Source: Sphingobium nicotianae (lineage in GTDB: Bacteria; Pseudomonadota; Alphaproteobacteria; Sphingomonadales; Sphingomonadaceae). From it: DNA of 64,000 nt. The notes beneath the pieces are model-generated. The model had not been told where the DNA came from. It saw only the letters and a list, made by a program, of their open reading frames with translations, and searched no databases. Positions 8,249-16,886 of this stretch are shown here, piece by piece (positions within the stretch are counted from its first letter, which is position 1; each line of letters begins with the position of its first letter). Both the position numbers and the translations under genes were made by a program. The DNA lies in NCBI RefSeq assembly GCF_018603885.1, contig NZ_JAHGAW010000016.1, forward strand, positions 36,867 to 100,866, read 5' to 3'.

Positions 8249-9522
8249 GACGGGAGAACAGCCTTTCGGAAATCGGCCCAACAGTCATCATAGTGGGGTT
8301 GAAGGGTCGGCGAGGTCATCGCCCAACCCGTCGACCGAATGACGGAACGGCTTTCAAACATGAACGCCATCGTGTCCTTGATCTTGTGCGGCTCGAGCTT
8401 CGCAGCGATGGCCTTCTCATAGCTGGCACGATCCGGGCCATGGCTGTTCATCTGGTTGTGCAGCGAAGCGCCGCCTGGCGCGAAGCCGCCCTCCTTCGCG
8501 TCGTACTGCCCGCAGATGAGCCCCATGAACTCGCTCATGATGTTGCGATGAAACCAGGGAGGCCGAAACGTGTCTTCTGCCACCATCCAACGTGGCGGAA
8601 AAATGACGAAATCGACGTTCGCCGTCCCGGGCGTGTCGGTTGGCGAGGTCAGGACCGTGAATATCGACGGATCCGGATGGTCGTAGCTGACCGTGTTGAT
8701 CGTGTTGAATCGGGTAAGATCGTAGCGGTAGGGCCCGAGGTTGCCGTGCCAGGCGACGACATCGAAAGGCGAATGACCCAGGGTGGTCGTCCAGAGGCTT
8801 CCTTGAAACTTCTGGATCAGCTCGGTGCGCTCGTCGCGATCCTCGAACCAGGCCACAGGCGTTTCGAAGTCGCGCGGATTGGCAAGACCATTCGAGCCGA
8901 TCGGTCCCAGTTCCGGCAGCCGGAACATTGCGCCATAATTCTCGCAGACATAGCCGCGCGAAGGACCATCGACTTCGACGCGAAAACGCACGCCCCTCGG
9001 GATCACAGCGATATACAGCGGAGGGACGTCCAGCACGCCCAGCTCCGTCACAATTCTGAGCCTGCCCTCTTGCGGTACGATCAGCAGCTCGCCGTCCGAG
9101 TTCATGAAAACCCGGCTCATCGATTTGTTGCAGGCGTAGATATGAGCAACCATGCCGACGCCTTCGGCAACGTTGCCGTTGCCCGCGTAGGTCCTGAGTC
9201 CTTCGAGGAAATCGACCTCGCCGACGGGCAACGGGACCGGATCCCAACGCAGTCGATTTGGCGAGGTAGGTCCCTGATCAAAGGGTGAGGAACTCAGACC
9301 ACTCAAGCCGGTATATTCGACAAACTTCGGATGGCTCGCAGTCGGTCGCAGGCGATAAAGCCAGCTGCGCTTATTTTCCGATCGGGGCGCCGTGAACGCG
9401 GTCCCCGACAGCTGCTCGGCATAGAGGCCGAATGGAACTTGTTGCGGAGAATTGCAGCCGACAGGCAGCGCTCCAGGAACAGCCTCTGTCGAAAACTGGT
9501 TGGAGAACCCGGTCATGTACAT
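8245..9522 (-). CDS. hmgA: Homogentisate 1,2-dioxygenase
   Basis: 425-residue cupin-type iron dioxygenase that opens the homogentisate ring to maleylacetoacetate. The N-terminus MTGFSNQFSTEAVPGALP is characteristic. Iron-ligand segments WFHRNIMSEFMGLI (His and Glu) and LHNQMNSHGPD (His) are intact. Two starts are possible: ATG 9522 (MYMTGF) or ATG 9516, which forms an ATGA overlap with the stop of the upstream DUF2783 gene; the latter is attractive by analogy with the other junctions. Part of the tightly overlapping homogentisate operon. Confidence 0.96.
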   Translation of the reverse strand: MYMTGFSNQFSTEAVPGALPVGCNSPQQVPFGLYAEQLSGTAFTAPRSENKRSWLYRLRPTASHPKFVEYTGLSGLSSSPFDQGPTSPNRLRWDPVPLPVGEVDFLEGLRTYAGNGNVAEGVGMVAHIYACNKSMSRVFMNSDGELLIVPQEGRLRIVTELGVLDVPPLYIAVIPRGVRFRVEVDGPSRGYVCENYGAMFRLPELGPIGSNGLANPRDFETPVAWFEDRDERTELIQKFQGSLWTTTLGHSPFDVVAWHGNLGPYRYDLTRFNTINTVSYDHPDPSIFTVLTSPTDTPGTANVDFVIFPPRWMVAEDTFRPPWFHRNIMSEFMGLICGQYDAKEGGFAPGGASLHNQMNSHGPDRASYEKAIAAKLEPHKIKDTMAFMFESRSVIRSTGWAMTSPTLQPHYDDCWADFRKAVLPS

Positions 9523-9734
9523 GGCGATGAACTTTCCAATCCGCGGATCGATGTCGCATGGTCGATCGCCTCACGAATGACCTGCGGATCGCCGATGGCG
9601 TTTGCGAGAAGGAGTATCAGTCGAGCGTTCAGCCGCATGCTTTCAGCATCGCTCAAACCGACATGCGCATCGACCAGCCACTGGTAGACGTCGTCTACCG
9701 CCGGGAGATTTGGTGTGACGATCAGCTTGCTCAT
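9513..9734 (-). CDS. DUF2783 small protein, likely partner of the FAD hydroxylase
   Basis: 73-residue protein (MSKLIVTPNLPAVDDVYQWL at the start) of a small family commonly found beside FAD aromatic hydroxylases in homogentisate clusters. Its ATG overlaps the hydroxylase stop (ATGA at 9731-9734) and its own stop overlaps hmgA, so it is translated in strict coupling with both. A larger reading frame continues upstream to 9986 but lies antisense to nothing useful and within the hydroxylase gene. In Pseudomonas 3-hydroxyphenylacetate hydroxylase a small coupling protein (MhaB) accompanies the flavoprotein; this gene may play that part, which is inference. Confidence 0.75.
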   Translation of the reverse strand: MSKLIVTPNLPAVDDVYQWLVDAHVGLSDAESMRLNARLILLLANAIGDPQVIREAIDHATSIRGLESSSPCT

Positions 9735-11320
9735 GGCTGCCGCCCCTGGGCGCGTTGCAGCGCCTGCGTAATCGCTTCCAGTGTCGGCTTGCGGAACCGC
9801 GCAGCGACATATTGATCGGGCCGGATCAAATAGGCTGATCCCGGCGAAAAATCGTATCGATCCCGGATCAAATCGACATTGCTGTTGCCGAAGGCGATGT
9901 CGACGACGTCTACATCCTCTGGCTCGGGACCCTGCCAACCATCGGCCAGCAGCACGAACCAGTTGCCTAGCATTTCGAGCAGCCAACGGCCGCCCAGGGG
10001 CGCGTCGAGAGCAGGGCTACCCGGCTTTATCCCTCCAGCCCAGAGGTCGACATCCGCCGTGTTGAGAGGACTGTTCGGATAGCTGACTGCCGTAGAAAGC
10101 CGCCCCGAATTCACAAAGGGCCGCGCGAAGGGATGATCCCTTGAAAGCTCTAAAACCGCATCACGAAAGGCTTTGCTGGCCTCAGACTTGGGCGTCATGA
10201 AATCGGTCGAGCGCGTGGAGTTCTGAATGTTCTCGTCTGCGGTCGCTATCGCTTCATAGTCATACGTCTGCAGGAGGCTTTCGGGTGCCTCTCCACGGAG
10301 GACGAGGTTGAGCTTCCAGCCAAGATTGTCGACGTCGGCAATCCCACCGTTGCAGCCACGCGCCCCAAACGGGGAAACGAGATGCGCGCTGTCACCAGCA
10401 AACATGACGCGGCCATGGAGGAAATGCTCCATCCGACGGCACTGGAAGGTATAGATGCTATACCATTCCTGAGAAAACGGAACACCCGGGCCCAGCAAAG
10501 CGCGAACGCGCGGCTCGACATTTTCTGGAGCCACTTCCGCTTCCCGATCGATGTTCCAGCCAAGCTGGAAATCCAGGCGCCAGACATTATCGGGCTGCTT
10601 GTGCATGAGCGCCGACTGACCGGGATTAAAGGGAGGGTCGAACCAGAACTTTCGCTCCGGTGGATGATCTCCTTCCATCTTGATGTCGGCAATGAGGAAG
10701 TTGTCCTCGAAGACGCGACCATCGAATTCAAGGCCCAGCATTGCCCGTACCGGCGAACGGCTGCCATCGCAGGCGATCAGCCAGTCCGCCCTTATCTCGT
10801 AGGTCCCTTCCGACGTCTCGACCTTCAGATCCACGCCAGTGGCGTCCGGTTCGACGGCGACGACATTGTGGCCGAAGCGCAGATCGACGAAACTGAGTTT
10901 CGACGCCGCCTCAAAGAGCAATTCTTCGACATAATATTGCTGGATGTTGATGAAGCCGGGGCGCTTCTGATCCTTCACGGGCAAGATATCGAAGTGGTAG
11001 ACTGGGTCTTCGCTGGCGCCCCAAAAAACCTTGCCGACGTTCCAACTAACGCCCTTGTTGACGATCGGGTCACCGACACCAAGACGGTCGAAAATATCAA
11101 GCGTCCGCTTGGAAAAGCAGATCGCCTTCGAGCCGGCAGAGATGAAATCGAACCTGTTGAGCAAGAGCACCCGATGGCCAAGGCTACCGAGCTCAATGGC
11201 CATGGCAAGGCCGACAGGACCGCCCCCAACGATCGCTACGGTCGCTTTCTCACCGGCGACCCCGGGATGGGGCGCTTCGCCGATTTCCCGCCAAACGGGA
11301 ATGTCTGTCTGGGTCGCCAC
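9731..11320 (-). CDS. FAD-dependent aromatic hydroxylase (MhpA/MhaA-like)
   Basis: 529-residue class A flavoprotein monooxygenase. It has the Rossmann FAD motif VAIVGGGPVGLAMAIELGSLGH near residue 30, the DG motif ADWLIACDGSRSPVRAMLG, and the second FAD motif RVMFAGDSAHLVSPFGARGCNGGIADVDNLGWKL. The C-terminal thioredoxin-like extension (about residues 400-529) matches phenol or hydroxyphenylpropionate hydroxylases. GTG 11320 is chosen: it follows GAGG and lies 7 bp after the upstream stop. Sitting before a DUF2783 protein and hmgA, it probably makes homogentisate, for example from 3-hydroxyphenylacetate; 4-hydroxyphenylpyruvate dioxygenase (the tyrosine route) is not in this operon. Confidence 0.85.
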   Translation of the reverse strand: MATQTDIPVWREIGEAPHPGVAGEKATVAIVGGGPVGLAMAIELGSLGHRVLLLNRFDFISAGSKAICFSKRTLDIFDRLGVGDPIVNKGVSWNVGKVFWGASEDPVYHFDILPVKDQKRPGFINIQQYYVEELLFEAASKLSFVDLRFGHNVVAVEPDATGVDLKVETSEGTYEIRADWLIACDGSRSPVRAMLGLEFDGRVFEDNFLIADIKMEGDHPPERKFWFDPPFNPGQSALMHKQPDNVWRLDFQLGWNIDREAEVAPENVEPRVRALLGPGVPFSQEWYSIYTFQCRRMEHFLHGRVMFAGDSAHLVSPFGARGCNGGIADVDNLGWKLNLVLRGEAPESLLQTYDYEAIATADENIQNSTRSTDFMTPKSEASKAFRDAVLELSRDHPFARPFVNSGRLSTAVSYPNSPLNTADVDLWAGGIKPGSPALDAPLGGRWLLEMLGNWFVLLADGWQGPEPEDVDVVDIAFGNSNVDLIRDRYDFSPGSAYLIRPDQYVAARFRKPTLEAITQALQRAQGRQP

Positions 11321-11327
11321 GTTGGCC

Positions 11328-12287
11328 TCAGTCCTGCAATTGCGCCCAAACCTCGCGATCGCGCTCCATTGTCCAGATGCGCGGCCAGTCGATACCGTCG
11401 AACTCATCCCATAGGCGTTGGACGTCGAACGGCAGGCAGTGCTCGAAGATCGGCCAGCGGCCGAACTGGGGCTCGAGGGCTGCGTGGGTTACCTCGAATG
11501 CTTCGCGCAATGAGCCGCCGCGCCTATGCACGTCGCCGACCTTGTCGATCATCGTCTTCAGAAATTCGCGGGTTTGCTCGATTGCTGCATCCGTGGCGGC
11601 AATGCCCTTGGCAACCGGTCCCCGCCCGCCGATGAGGTTGGTCGAGCGGAACGACTTGACCTTGTCGAGTGTGCCCGCCGCCCAATCGAAGTGGGAAGCA
11701 TCGCCGGTATAGAGAGCAGCTTCCGCTTCAACGAGGTCTCCGGCGAAAAGCGTGCCGGACTTCTCGTGCCATGCGACGATGTCGCCGGCGGTGTGTCCGC
11801 GTCCGCAGAACTGCAGATCAATGCGCCCGCGATCTCCGCCAAGCTCGATTTGATAATGGTTGTCGAAGGTGATGGTCGGCCGCGTCAGCCCAGGAATGCC
11901 TTCGGGTTCCTTGAAGAGGCGCGGCATGCGGCCATACTCGCTGTCCCAGTCCTCCTTGCCACGCTCCTCGATCAACTTCTGCGTGGTGGTGCTGGTCACA
12001 ATGTCCTGCGCGTCGAATGCGCTGGCACCCAGCACGCGAACGGCGTGATAATGCGTGAGGACGAGATAGCGGACGGGCTTGTCGGTATGCTCGCGGAGCT
12101 TGGTGAGCCAGTCGCGCGCCGCTGCCGGCGTCGCGCGGGCCTCGAAGCAGACGAGAAAATCCTCACCCTCAATAGCACCCACATTGGGGTCTCCCTCGGC
12201 CGTCAGCGCGTAAACCCCGTCTGCCAGGATCTCGAGCGTCTCGGTCTTGGGTGCCGTATCAGCGGACGAGGCAAAGGGTTTGGCCAT
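11328..12287 (-). CDS. Metallo-beta-lactamase-fold protein with altered metal site
   Basis: 319-residue protein of the MBL fold, first gene of the homogentisate operon. The usual HxHxDH motif is replaced by THYHAVRVLGASAF: the two first histidines remain but Asp and the third His are missing. Later motifs are recognisable (CGRGHTAGDIVAWHEKSGTLFAGDLVE). ATG 12287 is preferred because GGAG lies 6 bp upstream; ATG 12299 is in frame but has no such site. A hydrolase or lactonase acting on a pathway ester is conceivable, but the reduced metal site means a non-catalytic or single-metal role is also possible. Confidence 0.7.
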   Translation of the reverse strand: MAKPFASSADTAPKTETLEILADGVYALTAEGDPNVGAIEGEDFLVCFEARATPAAARDWLTKLREHTDKPVRYLVLTHYHAVRVLGASAFDAQDIVTSTTTQKLIEERGKEDWDSEYGRMPRLFKEPEGIPGLTRPTITFDNHYQIELGGDRGRIDLQFCGRGHTAGDIVAWHEKSGTLFAGDLVEAEAALYTGDASHFDWAAGTLDKVKSFRSTNLIGGRGPVAKGIAATDAAIEQTREFLKTMIDKVGDVHRRGGSLREAFEVTHAALEPQFGRWPIFEHCLPFDVQRLWDEFDGIDWPRIWTMERDREVWAQLQD

Positions 12288-12362
12288 GAGAGACTCCATG
12301 AATTTCGGACGTGCAGCGATTTCGCAGCGTCCAAGACTCTAGGTTGCCGGCAGTGGCTGTCT

Positions 12363-12380
12363 GTCCCTAGGTCTAGGGAC
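12363..12380. promoter_or_regulatory. 18-bp perfect palindrome in the homogentisate operon / permease promoter region
   Basis: GTCCCTAG-GT-CTAGGGAC: 8-bp arms with a 2-bp centre, flanked by CTGTC and GACAG-like extensions. It lies 76 bp upstream of the MBL-fold gene start and about 185 bp before the permease, in the divergent region. It is a plausible dimeric-repressor operator and is unlike the 21-bp tandem elements of the other units. Confidence 0.5.
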
Positions 12381-12564
12381 CGACAGCGCCAACAAGCCGT
12401 TCTAAGTCTTCGTTCTCATGCTGCTCTGGCACTGGCCTATGCTCGGTTTCGGGCGCCCACTCCGCCTCGAAGCTTGGCGGTCGATCGAGCCGGTCCTAGA
12501 AGTGGCTGATTGCTGAAAACGGGTAAGCGCCTGCTTTCATGATCGGAACGGGGGCCAAAGCAGC

Positions 12565-13998
12565 ATGAATGATCCAAAGACTGCGTCACTGAAGAAGAAT
12601 GCGGTGGGAACGGCTCACATCATATTCTTCGTCGTCGCAGCCGCCGCCCCTCTGACCGCTGTCGTCGGTGCCTCGCCAGCGGCCTTTGCTTTCGGAAACG
12701 GCGCAGGGTTGCCGGGCGCATTTCTGATAGCCGGCGCAGTCTACGCGGTCTTTGGCGCAGCCTTCACCGCCATGTCCCGCCATTGCGGGTCTGCCGGAGG
12801 CTTTTACGGCTATATCGCTCGGGGCCTTGGCCGACCTGCGAGCGTAGCCGGAGCGTTCATCGCCATCGCTGCCTATTCGGCGATCCAGGTCGCCATCTAT
12901 GCCCTCTTCGGCCTGTTCGCGGCCGAGCGTCTGGCTTCGTTCGGATTGCACCTTCCATGGTGGTCGGTCGGGATGCCTGCAGTGATCGTTGCCCATCTTT
13001 GCGGAAGGAGAGGCATTGAGTTCAGCGGCGCTGTGCTCGGTATCCTCATGGTGCTCGAGGTGGTGATCATGCTGATCCTCGACTTCGCTATCTTGCTCAA
13101 TGGAGCGAAGAGCGGTGTCAGTGTCGAAGGGTTCAAGCCATCGGTGCTGTTTGGCCCGGGGCTAGGCGTATCTCTCGTCTTCGTTGTGGCTTCTTATGTC
13201 GGTTTCGAGGCCACGACGATCTTCAGTGAAGAGGCGAAAAATCCCGACCGGACCATTCCTAAAGCCACCTATCTCGCGGTCGGGCTGATCACGCTCCTCT
13301 ACGCCTTTTCCACTTGGACGATCAGTCTGGACTACGGGACATCGCAGATTGCAGGTGCGGCCAGGGCGGATCCCTCAAATCTCTATTTTAACGTTGCGCA
13401 ACGCCTGCTTGGGGACGCGCCGCGCATCGTGATGGAAACGCTGCTTCTAACGAGCCTGTTTGCCTCGTTCCTGGCGTTCCACAACACGATCACACGCTAT
13501 CTCTTCGCATTGGCACGCGACCGGTTGCTGCCTCCGTGGCTTGGTCATGTCGATCCAAAGTTCAGCGCACCTTCAGTAGCCGGGAAAATTCAATCGGCCA
13601 GCGCGCTCCTGTTCCTCGCTCTGTTCGCGCTTCTCGGTGTAGATCCTTACGCGGTGGTCTTCTCGTGGCTCAGCGCGTTTGCAACGATCGGCATACTCGT
13701 AGTCCAGTTCATGGTCGCCGTTTCCGCATGGCTGTTCTTCCGTAAGGATAGCCGCGGTGTGGGCTTCTTCCGCCGCGCAGCGGCGCCGATCATCAGCGCG
13801 GTTGGCCTTGCAACCTGGCTCATCCTAGTGTGCCTCAACCTGCAGCTTCTCAGCGGCTCGGATTCGAAGCTTATCCAATCCTTCCCGGCCGTCATCTTCG
13901 GTATTGGGATCGCAGGTGTTGTTTCGGCCCTATGCATGCGCAAAAGGCGGCCGCAAGAATATGCAAGGCTTGGCGAAGCCCTCGGCGCGATTGGCTGA
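12565..13998 (+). CDS. APC-superfamily amino acid/amine permease
   Basis: 477-residue integral membrane protein with about 12 hydrophobic segments, beginning with AAAAPLTAVVGASPAAFAFGNGAG, the conserved TM1 of amino acid-polyamine-organocation permeases. The YVGFEATTIFSEEAKNPDRTIPKATYLAV region is the family's consensus loop between TM6 and TM7. It imports an amino acid or amine across the inner membrane by proton symport or antiport. Its position opposite the homogentisate operon suggests the aromatic precursor as cargo, but specificity cannot be read from sequence. Confidence 0.9.
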   Translation: MNDPKTASLKKNAVGTAHIIFFVVAAAAPLTAVVGASPAAFAFGNGAGLPGAFLIAGAVYAVFGAAFTAMSRHCGSAGGFYGYIARGLGRPASVAGAFIAIAAYSAIQVAIYALFGLFAAERLASFGLHLPWWSVGMPAVIVAHLCGRRGIEFSGAVLGILMVLEVVIMLILDFAILLNGAKSGVSVEGFKPSVLFGPGLGVSLVFVVASYVGFEATTIFSEEAKNPDRTIPKATYLAVGLITLLYAFSTWTISLDYGTSQIAGAARADPSNLYFNVAQRLLGDAPRIVMETLLLTSLFASFLAFHNTITRYLFALARDRLLPPWLGHVDPKFSAPSVAGKIQSASALLFLALFALLGVDPYAVVFSWLSAFATIGILVVQFMVAVSAWLFFRKDSRGVGFFRRAAAPIISAVGLATWLILVCLNLQLLSGSDSKLIQSFPAVIFGIGIAGVVSALCMRKRRPQEYARLGEALGAIG

Positions 13999-14082
13999 TG
14001 GAGCAATTTCTGGCGCAGCGATATTGAATTTACGATGTCTATCAAGGCAACCGATGATCGATAGAACGGTTCACACAAAGCG

Positions 14083-14466
14083 ATGGCAAAGTTCAAGGTC
14101 ACTTACGACGCGATGAACAAGCTCCTCGAGCTGAAGCTCGAAGGCTATTGGTCTATGGACGATTTCCGTGATTATGAGGCGGAAATGACCGCCAAGCACG
14201 TTCAGATTATCAAGCAGACGAGATATTATCGTGTGCTCTCCGATGCTCGCGATTTTGCCGTCCAGTCGAAAGAAGTTGGCCAGGCGTTCGAAAGCTTGTT
14301 CGACCCTCGCAGGGGCGAGGATTTCGGGCGCTTCGCCATTCTGGTGTCCTCGGCGCTCAATGCCATCCAAGCCAAGCATGTCTCGCCCCACGCGAATGTC
14401 GCGGTCTTTACCAACGAGAAGGAGGCTCGAACCTGGCTTCTCGAAAAGGGGAGTTTGCCGGGCTAG
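14083..14466 (+). CDS. Small SpoIIAA/STAS-like protein
   Basis: 127-residue soluble protein. The alternating hydrophobic strands (FKVTYDAMNKLLELKLEGYW), the central YYRVLSDARDFAVQS and the end NVAVFTNEKEARTWLLEK recall STAS/SpoIIAA-like domains, where the C-terminal xxxEKEARxWL helix is common. No enzyme motif is present. Start ATG follows a weak AAAGCG site. It stands alone between the permease and an AraC regulator; no role is assigned. Confidence 0.55.
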   Translation: MAKFKVTYDAMNKLLELKLEGYWSMDDFRDYEAEMTAKHVQIIKQTRYYRVLSDARDFAVQSKEVGQAFESLFDPRRGEDFGRFAILVSSALNAIQAKHVSPHANVAVFTNEKEARTWLLEKGSLPG

Positions 14467-14636
14467 GTTTGTGGCGGCCTTGGTCGGGCCGCGGTCCAAG
14501 CCATGCGACAGCATGACCAAAGCATGACTGCAATTTCTTGTCGCTTCCCGTGGCAGGATCCGGCATTTTGGTTGCAATCCTTCAACCCTACGACATCGTC
14601 GCGGATGATCGGGGGGCGGGAATTTGGAGAGCACGA

Positions 14637-15566
14637 ATGTCGATCGTCCAGCATTTCTCTACGCCATTCAAGTCGGGGCGCACGAACATCCAAGTCTGGA
14701 ACGACATAGCGACGAGCTCTTCTCCTGGGCTTTCGATCGACATGGCGTCAACCGACTTTCGCGGCGAACTTTACAGCTGGCATCTTCCCAGCGTGACAAT
14801 GCTTTGGGCGAGTGCGGCAGAGTCGGTCGTCCACCGACATGAGCGGAAATCGTTCGAAGAGCGAATCTTGCTCCATATTCAAGGGCGGGGTTACTGCCGC
14901 CAATCTCATCGTCAGCATGTCATCGACTTAAAGCCTGGCGATCTGTCGCTGTGCTCGTCTCATGACTTGGCGGTGTTGGAAACCAACGCGCATGACATGA
15001 TCGTGGTAGACCTTCCACGCGCATTGCTTGAGTCAAAAATGGAAAATCTCGGCGCGCTATGCGGCGCCCGCATGCCGGGCTCGTCCCGCTCGGTCGTCGC
15101 GTTCAGGCAATTCATGGTCGCTTCCTGGAAAGAGGCCATGACGATGCGTATCGACCCCGGCGCTCAATGGTGCGCACATTTCGAAAATGCTCTGGCCGAA
15201 CTGGTCGCTCTGGCATTCTCTTCTATAACCCATGAGGCACAGGCAGTCGAGCTCGGATCGGTCCTGATGCAAACAGTGGATGCCCAACTTCACGACCCCG
15301 ATCTGGGCGTGGATACGCTCGCTTTCCAACTCGGCCTCTCACGCCGGACGATCCAGATGGGCTTCGCCAAGATGAACACAACCGCGACCGCATTCATCCG
15401 GGCGCGTCGCCTTTCCCGATCAGCAGATCTGCTTGCCCAGACAAGCGAGGCAACTGTCACGGCGATTGCGTTCGAGTGCGGCTTCAATGATGCCGCCTAC
15501 TTCACCCGCTGCTTCACGCGCCATTACGGCGTGCCCCCGACGGCCTGGCGCCAAGCCGCGCGCTGA
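14637..15566 (+). CDS. AraC-family transcriptional regulator
   Basis: 309-residue regulator. The N-terminal cupin-like sensing domain (LLHIQGRGYCRQSHRQHVIDLKPGDLSLCSSHD) resembles the AraC_binding_2 type found in XylS and FeaR relatives. The C-terminal 100 residues hold two helix-turn-helix units (VDTLAFQLGLSRRTIQMGFAK and ATVTAIAFECGFNDAAYFTRCFTRHYGVPPTAWR). ATG 14637 is chosen because GGAG precedes it at 8 bp; the frame is open further upstream to 14538. It is one of two AraC proteins in the island that could bind the 21-bp tandem elements. Immediate neighbours are the HSL-like hydrolase and the cupin dioxygenase. Confidence 0.88.
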   Translation: MSIVQHFSTPFKSGRTNIQVWNDIATSSSPGLSIDMASTDFRGELYSWHLPSVTMLWASAAESVVHRHERKSFEERILLHIQGRGYCRQSHRQHVIDLKPGDLSLCSSHDLAVLETNAHDMIVVDLPRALLESKMENLGALCGARMPGSSRSVVAFRQFMVASWKEAMTMRIDPGAQWCAHFENALAELVALAFSSITHEAQAVELGSVLMQTVDAQLHDPDLGVDTLAFQLGLSRRTIQMGFAKMNTTATAFIRARRLSRSADLLAQTSEATVTAIAFECGFNDAAYFTRCFTRHYGVPPTAWRQAAR

Positions 15567-15576
15567 TCTGCACATC

Positions 15577-15668
15577 TGTCCTGGGACGCGACGCGTCCAT
15601 CCAAGCTTCTTGCCACTCGGCCGGTATGCTCCTGCCGCAGCTCGAGAAGGGCGAAGTCAGGAGCAGAA
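15577..15668 (+). repeat. Diverged copy of the cupin gene leader (copy 1)
   Basis: Begins TGTCCTGGGAC and ends AGGAGCAGAA directly before an ATG, exactly 92 bp long. The same landmarks and the same 92-bp spacing occur at 16887-16978 before the cupin dioxygenase. About 25 of the first 31 positions and 20 of 22 around the start codon agree; the middle has diverged. It looks like a duplicated promoter/leader. Confidence 0.6.
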
Positions 15669-15821
15669 ATGGCAACTAACACGTCGGCGCCAACATCAAG
15701 TAGGGCCGGGACCATCGTTGCGGCCTCACCTCGCGGATGCCTCATCGTCGCTCGGGATCAACCGACCCGCACGGCATTCCGATACGCTAGCGGCCATTTT
15801 CATGGGACGCGACAGGCCTAG
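15669..15821 (+). CDS. 50-codon leader ORF, possible remnant of a duplicated cupin gene 5' end
   Basis: Starts after AGGAGCAGAA and encodes MATNTSAPTSSRAGTIV, which parallels MATNSMVPPSTKAEIVD at the start of the cupin dioxygenase (16979). After that the similarity fades and the frame ends with TAG only 3 bp before the ATG of the HSL-like hydrolase. That hydrolase has no ribosome binding site of its own, so translation of this short frame may deliver ribosomes to it. Whether the peptide matters, or only its translation, is unknown. Confidence 0.45.
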   Translation: MATNTSAPTSSRAGTIVAASPRGCLIVARDQPTRTAFRYASGHFHGTRQA

Positions 15822-15824
15822 CCT

Positions 15825-16763
15825 ATGGCCGCTCCTTTCATCCGCCCCGATGCCGCCGCTTTCCTTGCATCCTCGAACGACAGCGCCATACCGCCGCTCG
15901 AAACACTGTCCGTCCATGATGCCCGTGTCTTGATGCGCGCTATGGGCATTGATGCTGATCTGCCAGCCGTCCGACTCCCGGTTTGCCGCTCATTCAAAGT
16001 CAAGAGACCGGTGGGCGACATAGCGCTTCGTCTCTACGATCGGCGTCGATCGAGAGGTGCCGGCCCGCTGATATTGTTCTTTCATGGCGGCGGCTTTGTG
16101 ATTGGCGACCTTGAATCACATAACAGCTTCTGCACGTGGCTTGCGGATCGGTTCGATTTGCCTGTTTTAGCTGTCGATTACCGGCTCAGTCCTGAGCATC
16201 CCTTTCCCGCCGCACCCGAGGATGCCGAAGCGATTGCGCGTTGGGCCGCAACGGGACCTCGCCAACTCGGCGAGGGCGTCACCGCTCTCGTGACGTGCGG
16301 CGACGACGTTGGCGGCAAACTTGCCATCTTGGTTGCACAGCGATTGGCAGAGATACCGGCATCTGTCCCGGTCACTGCGCAATTGGCCATCTATCCTCGC
16401 ATCGGTGCGGCTATTGAATGGCCTTTGGTCCGAACGGTTGGAGAGTGCTTCCTTGTCACCAGAAAGGCTGTTGCGTGGTTCAACGACTGCTATGGCGCGT
16501 CGGGAGACAATCGACGACACAATTGTCTCAAGGGATCGGTTCCCGTCAAAACGCCCCTGCTTGTGATGACCGCAGGCCTCGATCCGCTGCGCGGTCAGGG
16601 CGTAGCCTATGCGGCCTATGCCCGCGAACAAGGGGCCCAAGTCGTGCATCTTGAAGCGCATGGCATGGCTCACGGCTTCGTTAATCTTAGGAAACTGCTT
16701 CCTTCTTCCCAAGGCGATCTCGAGAATCTTGTGACGGCGGCTAAGAAAATGCTGGGACTTTAG
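15825..16763 (+). CDS. HSL-family alpha/beta hydrolase with Ser-to-Asp substitution in the nucleophile elbow
   Basis: 312-residue member of the hormone-sensitive-lipase-like esterases. The oxyanion motif FFHGGGFVIGDLESHN and the VDYRLSPEHPFPAAPEDA block are intact. The nucleophile elbow, normally GDSAGG, reads GDDVGG, so the catalytic serine is replaced by aspartate. The remaining triad partners look present (Asp in TAGLDPLRGQG, His in HGMAHGFVN). It could be an inactive paralogue, or use a different mechanism. The start lacks a ribosome binding site and lies 3 bp after a short leader frame. It precedes the cupin dioxygenase by about 215 bp. Confidence 0.8.
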   Translation: MAAPFIRPDAAAFLASSNDSAIPPLETLSVHDARVLMRAMGIDADLPAVRLPVCRSFKVKRPVGDIALRLYDRRRSRGAGPLILFFHGGGFVIGDLESHNSFCTWLADRFDLPVLAVDYRLSPEHPFPAAPEDAEAIARWAATGPRQLGEGVTALVTCGDDVGGKLAILVAQRLAEIPASVPVTAQLAIYPRIGAAIEWPLVRTVGECFLVTRKAVAWFNDCYGASGDNRRHNCLKGSVPVKTPLLVMTAGLDPLRGQGVAYAAYAREQGAQVVHLEAHGMAHGFVNLRKLLPSSQGDLENLVTAAKKMLGL

Positions 16764-16886
16764 ATGCGCTCCTTGATGGAGGTTACCGGGAAGCGAATTT
16801 CCGGGGGTGAGCCTGGGCTGCTGACAAGCGCGCAGAGCCAAAGCGCTTGGTCGACGGCGCTTGAGGAACGCCGCTCGCTGCGCGCT

